In this document: positions 4,773 through 8,401 of the stretch, piece after piece
Position numbering within the stretch: position 1 is the first letter of the stretch
Layout: each line of letters starts with the position of its first letter
NCBI GenBank assembly: GCA_041664945.1
Contig: JBAYJY010000193.1
Coordinates: forward strand, 1 to 8,401
DNA from: JBAYJY01 sp041664945
Lineage (GTDB): Bacteria; UBP15; UBA6099
DNA length: 8,401 nucleotides
Reading direction: 5' to 3'
The notes under the pieces: generated by a model
What the model saw: the letters and a program-made list of their open reading frames with translations, nothing else
Told to the model about the DNA's origin: nothing
Database searches by the model: none
Program-made: the position numbers and the translations under genes

Positions 4773-7700
4773 TTAAAATTCTGCTCTAAATTCAGTCTCA
4801 AGAAATTGGCCCTTATAGTTTTGAATCGGATATTTATCGTCCGAATATTTTGAGTTGTTGAAAGTCGTTTTCCAGTGGAATGCTTTTGAGAGAGAGATGT
4901 CGGATTCCAGGGCCAGATTGCCGGTGGAAGTTGATGTGAGATCTCTGCGCGAGACAACGGAATAAACAAGGCTGTACTTCTGGCGTTCGTTCAGGTCGTA
5001 TCCGAAATTAAAGGACTGAAGCAGATTGGACCTGTTTGAATCCTTCGATTTGTCGTCTGTTTTGTTATAACGGTAGAGGAAATCCAGCCGCTGCCCGAAC
5101 TTGTAATTAATGTCCAGAGAAAACACATTCGAATCAGAGGAGTCAGGCGATTTAGAAACCTGGCGTGTTTCATAAGTCGCCCATTCGCGGGTTGTGACAA
5201 GAGCGTAAGGTTTATTTTTCGGGCGGTATTCGAATTTAGCCGTCTTTCGTTTGGCGTCGGAAGTTGAGTTGGAGGTTGAACTGCTTGAATCAGAAATAGA
5301 AGGCGAAAACATCAGCGCAGCGGTGAGAGCGTAGGAAAGATTCAGAATTGAAAAAGAATTATTGTAACTTGCGGAAGCGAACCCCGGAAAACTCTGCTTG
5401 GTGACGGAAAACGAGATGGACTGAAGCTTGCCCATTTCGAGGGCGGTGACGCTGATGGCGGTTGCGTCTTTGCCGGTTACTCCTTGAGTCACGCGGCTGT
5501 CGTTTTTTCTCTGGTGGTCGATGTTCGCCGAAACAGTGACGAGTTTCGCGGGATAGTAGGAAAGAAGTATGTTGCGGCTGCCGCTTCGCGACGTGAACGG
5601 AAGCGTGGCGCCCGAAGAACTGATCTTGTTATCTGTAAAGACCGTCTCGAGTTCGAGCTTGTCGCCGTGTTTGTATTTGACGCCGAGCTTGTTGCCGCGC
5701 GACGACGTGTCGTTGACAGTGTGAGTGAGATCGTTGAAATTCTCGTTTGAGATAGAAAAGTCGACGTTCAGGTTGGGACGGAAAAGATCCGCGAAACTGA
5801 GCGAGACGGAACTGTTTTTTCTGACTTGGTCCGCCTGCGGAATCGGCTGATTGTCGCGGGCGGTGTCTTTTTTAAAGCTGTACTGCAGAGCGTTTTTACC
5901 CCGCGTAAATCTGAGGTCGCCGCCGAACGCGCTGTTTTTTGTCGAAACTATTTTAAGGATATCGCGGGCGGTGTCGTAATCCGTTTTGTTGAGGGCGAAA
6001 GTGAAGCTTTTGGTCGGGCTGCCTGACAAGCCTAACGCCGTCCGGGATGTTTCGAGCGTGTTGTTGCCGCCTATCGGCGAAAAGAAAGTGTCCGTCTTAT
6101 CGCTTTGAATGGTGGCGTTGTAACCGCCCAGATTAGCGGTGATGCCGATCCGCGACGCGTTTCCTGATTTGATGCCTTCAGTGATCGGCGGATTGAATCT
6201 GTAGTCGGTGTAAATTACTGTTCCCGCCTCGAGTCGCTGGTCACCTGTTAAGATAAGAGTTCCGGTATCGTATTCGACGGTGTAGTTCAAGCCGCGAGTG
6301 AGCGGATAGTCTGAGGAGCTGATAGTCACTTTTTCAGATGACTCCGCCAAATCCGTATTTCTGAGTTTGAAGACGCATTCCGGCGGCGCGGGGTTCGCGT
6401 TAGGGCAGGTCAGGGCGGCGGCGAGGACGGCGACTTTTTCGTTGACGATTTGTATCGGTGTTTTCGAGATGTCCGCGTTGCTGTTGCCGAACTCGAACTT
6501 GATGTCTGCCGGGCCGGCTTTCGCTGTTCCGAATATCTGAGAGACAGTGTGGTCATAGTCGGAAGAAGTCGGCGAAGCGTCCGGCACGGTGAGATATGAG
6601 ACCATCTTGACGTATGTATTCTGGTCTTCGTTCGGGATGAAATTTGTTAGGTTGATCTGGTTGCTGCCCTTAAAAATAATATAGTCGCCGGGGGAGTCTT
6701 CCTCGGCTGACTTCAAGACAGCGTCCGGAGGCAGGCAGATGTCGGTCTGGCAGTAATAGACGGTTTCCGAACCGGGATAGATAATTCCCGTCTGGCTGCC
6801 GGTCAGGTTGAAAGTGCGCTCGCCTTTGCCGGTCAGTTTTTCGTCGTGGACCTCGCCGATGAAATCCGCGCTCTGAGCATAATAGGAATAGCTGACTTCA
6901 TATATGTCGTTGGGATTGATCGTCGTTGCGAGAAGCGTGATTCTGCCGAGAAGATAGTCGCGGTACTTGATGGTGTAGTCCTGATCGAATGTCAGCGGGC
7001 TTCCGTTCAGCTTGACAGATATGAAGTTGCGGTCGGTGATCAGGAACCGGAAAGCCGGGTAAAGCGCGCCTGTCGACGGTATCTGTATAATATTCGAATC
7101 TGGTTGCGCGAGAAGCGCATCGCCCTTGACGGAGTAGACGCCTGTTGAGCGGATGCGTTGTGTCGCCCGGTTTGCCTGCTCGGAAATGTGCGCCGCGCCG
7201 ATGCTTGTATTCTCCGTGAAATTGTACTGCGCGGATATTCCGTTTATGTTCCCGCCGTTCAGCGACAGAAGCAGCTTCTGCTCGAATGTCACCTGTACGG
7301 TGTCCGAGCTCTTTATCTCAATGCATTGCGTCGAATTCCCTTCCTCGCAGAATGTTATCTGGCCGACGTAATAATCCATCGTATACTTATCCGATTGAAT
7401 AAGTTCACCGTTGATTTTAACCAACTCGCTGTTCGGGAGAATCTGAAACGCATCGAGCGAAAACGGGCCGTGCGAGTTGTCGCCGGTGAAAGTCACGGTT
7501 TTAGGGCTGCTTTTCGACTGCGATGACAGCCAGTCAGCCTGAATCTTCTTCGTTGTATACTGGATTTCGGCTCCGGAAATCTTCTTGTTCAGGGACGCCA
7601 GCGTTCCACTCCGGAACTCCGCAGGAAACTCCCCGAACAGGGTGCGAAAATTGCCGGCGTTCATTTCGAATTTCAAATCGCGTTCCTGATACGGGATCTC

Positions 7701-8165
7701 GTACAGCTTGCCGGTAAGCTCTATATCATCGCCGTATTTTAGCGTTATGTCCATGTCAGAACCCTGCTCGATCTTCGCGCCGCGCATCATAAGCCCGTTA
7801 AACGAAAGAAAATTCTGCTCGTTTCCGGTCGAATTGTATGTTCGGTAAAGGAAATACCGGTATCCTTTAAGTTCGATCTTAAAGTCTTTAGAGAGTATTT
7901 TTTTTGAAAAGGAATCGTTTTTATCGATGACTCTTTCGGCGGAGACTTCACCGGGCGCTCCCGCTGGCGCGGCAGACGATGGCTTCTCAAGCGCCGGCGT
8001 TTGAGTGGCGGCAGCGCCGGCGTACTGAGGAACAGCGACGCTATTTTCAAAATCAAAAACGCTTTCGGAACCGAGAGCAGGCGGCAGGGCCGCTTTCACG
8101 GGCATGCTGAAACAAATAATAAGAACGGTAAAAGCGAGCCACAGTCTATTTGTATTTTTGCTCAT
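4773..8165 (-). CDS. Large outer-membrane beta-barrel protein with SprA-like hairpin motifs
   Basis: From the ATG at 8165 the product has 1130 residues: a Sec signal peptide (MSKNTNRLWLAFTVLIICFS, then MPVKA before ALPP), an Ala/Pro-rich linker to about residue 75, and beta-rich sequence to the end. Residues about 231-272 contain GPFSLDAFQILPNSELVKI...LIQSDKYTMDYYVGQITF. Related hairpins recur at about 372-408 (VKLNGSPLTFDQDYTIKY) and 598-638 (SSEKVTISS...LNYTVEYDTGTLIL), with a more degenerate copy near 475-505. This 'SE-V-x-NG-x-L-x-x-x-x-DY-x-x-x-Y-x-x-G-x-I' pattern resembles the Bacteroidota type IX translocon protein SprA, which is about twice as long. From about 660 onward, alternating strands and a Ser-rich loop (SDSSSSTSNSTSD) suggest a membrane barrel, ending in Phe (TEFRAEF). 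All six mature cysteines fall in three close pairs. An in-frame ATG at 8210 would add 15 residues ahead of the signal peptide; neither start has a Shine-Dalgarno sequence. The outer-membrane call is fairly sure; the SprA link is inferred. Confidence 0.82.
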   Translation of the reverse strand: MSKNTNRLWLAFTVLIICFSMPVKAALPPALGSESVFDFENSVAVPQYAGAAATQTPALEKPSSAAPAGAPGEVSAERVIDKNDSFSKKILSKDFKIELKGYRYFLYRTYNSTGNEQNFLSFNGLMMRGAKIEQGSDMDITLKYGDDIELTGKLYEIPYQERDLKFEMNAGNFRTLFGEFPAEFRSGTLASLNKKISGAEIQYTTKKIQADWLSSQSKSSPKTVTFTGDNSHGPFSLDAFQILPNSELVKINGELIQSDKYTMDYYVGQITFCEEGNSTQCIEIKSSDTVQVTFEQKLLLSLNGGNINGISAQYNFTENTSIGAAHISEQANRATQRIRSTGVYSVKGDALLAQPDSNIIQIPSTGALYPAFRFLITDRNFISVKLNGSPLTFDQDYTIKYRDYLLGRITLLATTINPNDIYEVSYSYYAQSADFIGEVHDEKLTGKGERTFNLTGSQTGIIYPGSETVYYCQTDICLPPDAVLKSAEEDSPGDYIIFKGSNQINLTNFIPNEDQNTYVKMVSYLTVPDASPTSSDYDHTVSQIFGTAKAGPADIKFEFGNSNADISKTPIQIVNEKVAVLAAALTCPNANPAPPECVFKLRNTDLAESSEKVTISSSDYPLTRGLNYTVEYDTGTLILTGDQRLEAGTVIYTDYRFNPPITEGIKSGNASRIGITANLGGYNATIQSDKTDTFFSPIGGNNTLETSRTALGLSGSPTKSFTFALNKTDYDTARDILKIVSTKNSAFGGDLRFTRGKNALQYSFKKDTARDNQPIPQADQVRKNSSVSLSFADLFRPNLNVDFSISNENFNDLTHTVNDTSSRGNKLGVKYKHGDKLELETVFTDNKISSSGATLPFTSRSGSRNILLSYYPAKLVTVSANIDHQRKNDSRVTQGVTGKDATAISVTALEMGKLQSISFSVTKQSFPGFASASYNNSFSILNLSYALTAALMFSPSISDSSSSTSNSTSDAKRKTAKFEYRPKNKPYALVTTREWATYETRQVSKSPDSSDSNVFSLDINYKFGQRLDFLYRYNKTDDKSKDSNRSNLLQSFNFGYDLNERQKYSLVYSVVSRRDLTSTSTGNLALESDISLSKAFHWKTTFNNSKYSDDKYPIQNYKGQFLETEFRAEF

Positions 8166-8196
8166 CAGTTTTTGTGTCAAAACAATTTCATAGCGT

Positions 8197-8225
8197 ATTA
8201 TAATCTGCATTGTATATATTGAGCA
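8197..8225 (-). promoter_or_regulatory. Candidate promoter for the outer-membrane protein/nucleotidyltransferase unit
   Basis: On the minus strand a perfect TATAAT (8202-8197) lies 18 nt after the box TTGCTC (8226-8221). The -35 is poor (3 of 6). Transcription would start near 8190, about 25 nt before the ATG at 8165 and downstream of the alternative ATG at 8210. If real, it supports the shorter start. Confidence 0.38.
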
Positions 8226-8274
8226 ATATCAACAGAGTCCGAAACAGGGTTGAAGGCGATGACAACCTACGGGC

Positions 8275-8308
8275 AAATAAAAAAGCGCCTCCCGAAAGAA
8301 GCGCTTTT
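8275..8308 (-). terminator. Rho-independent terminator of the upstream PorV-like gene
   Basis: On the minus strand AAAAGCGC (8308-8301) pairs with GCGCTTTT (8288-8281). The stem can extend inward by weaker pairs to a UUCG tetraloop, and a T-rich run TTTTTTATTT follows (8284-8275). It lies 22 nt after the stop of the right-edge gene. It should separate that transcript from the large outer-membrane gene downstream. On the plus strand only four T follow, so it would work less well in that direction. Confidence 0.88.
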
Positions 8309-8330
8309 GTGTGGTTCTAATCTAAACAGC

Positions 8331-8401
8331 TTAGAAGTTCAGGGAAAGCGAGAAGCGGTGAGAATCGCCGAGGTCCTTGGACGGAATATAAGCATAGTCG
8401 A
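8331..8401 (-). CDS. C-terminal end of a PorV-like outer-membrane beta-barrel protein (partial)
   Basis: Only the last 23 codons are in the window, read from the right edge to a TAA at 8333-8331. The tail includes YAYIPSKDLG and then LGDSHRFSLSLNF. This is a typical outer-membrane barrel ending: a final amphipathic strand with a C-terminal Phe, recognised by the BAM machinery. The 'LG-x-x-HRFSLS-x-x-F' ending is the form I associate with the PorV/PorQ (UPF0164-type) family of FadL-like barrels. In Bacteroidota, PorV works with SprA in type IX secretion, although related barrels occur in other phyla without proven secretion roles. A strong terminator follows the gene. That it encodes an outer-membrane barrel is likely; the family assignment rests on one strand and is tentative. 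Confidence 0.6.
   Translation of the reverse strand, partial: DYAYIPSKDLGDSHRFSLSLNF

Noticed and set aside
3808..4776. Plus-strand open frames opposite the nucleotidyltransferase gene
   Set aside because: They are shadows of a gene with intact family motifs. The products are Arg-rich and unlike natural proteins.
8150..8180. Perfect TTGACA (8180-8175, minus strand) as a promoter
   Set aside because: No acceptable -10 lies at 16-19 nt, and a start there would fall inside the coding region after the chosen ATG.
1..8401. CRISPR arrays, insertion sequences, integrase or attachment sites
   Set aside because: No regularly spaced direct repeats, transposase frames, terminal inverted repeats or duplicated tRNA 3' ends are visible.

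Overview
The window comes from a Gram-negative bacterium that makes lipid A/Kdo lipopolysaccharide. It carries waaA followed by lpxK, exported proteins with clear signal peptides, and outer-membrane barrel proteins ending in phenylalanine. The tRNA genes do not encode CCA, and the tRNA promoter is a near-perfect TTGACT-17-TATAAT site. That is ordinary sigma70 architecture, not the atypical promoters of Bacteroidota. Together with outer-membrane proteins resembling PorV and SprA (Bacteroidota type IX secretion parts), this suggests a non-proteobacterial diderm or candidate-phylum lineage. I cannot name the phylum from this sequence alone.

Layout. 1-2022 (minus): waaA (Kdo transferase, TTG start), then lpxK (lipid A 4'-kinase, cut by the left edge), joined by an ATGA overlap. 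2023-2353: a gene-free divergent control region with a candidate waaA promoter, a GC-rich hairpin, a purine-rich AT tract and the strong tRNA promoter. 2354-2511 (plus): tandem tRNA-Gln(CTG) and tRNA-Glu(CTC). 2535-3467 (plus): an exported TPR-like protein that starts 23 nt after tRNA-Glu with no visible terminator or promoter between them. 3468-3630: a short convergent gap with no convincing gene. 3631-8165 (minus): a two-gene unit, a large outer-membrane beta-barrel protein with repeated SprA-like hairpin motifs, followed after 5 nt by an NTP_transf_5-type nucleotidyltransferase. 8275-8308: a strong terminator for the next gene to the right. 8331-8401 (minus): the last 23 codons of a PorV-like outer-membrane protein.

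How the genes may work together. The left part completes the Kdo/lipid A core. The right part places a PorV-like barrel immediately upstream of a large SprA-like barrel and a sugar- or nucleotide-modifying type of enzyme. This is the most interesting part of the window. It could be a compact secretion or surface-assembly module, but that function is inferred from motif resemblance and gene order only.
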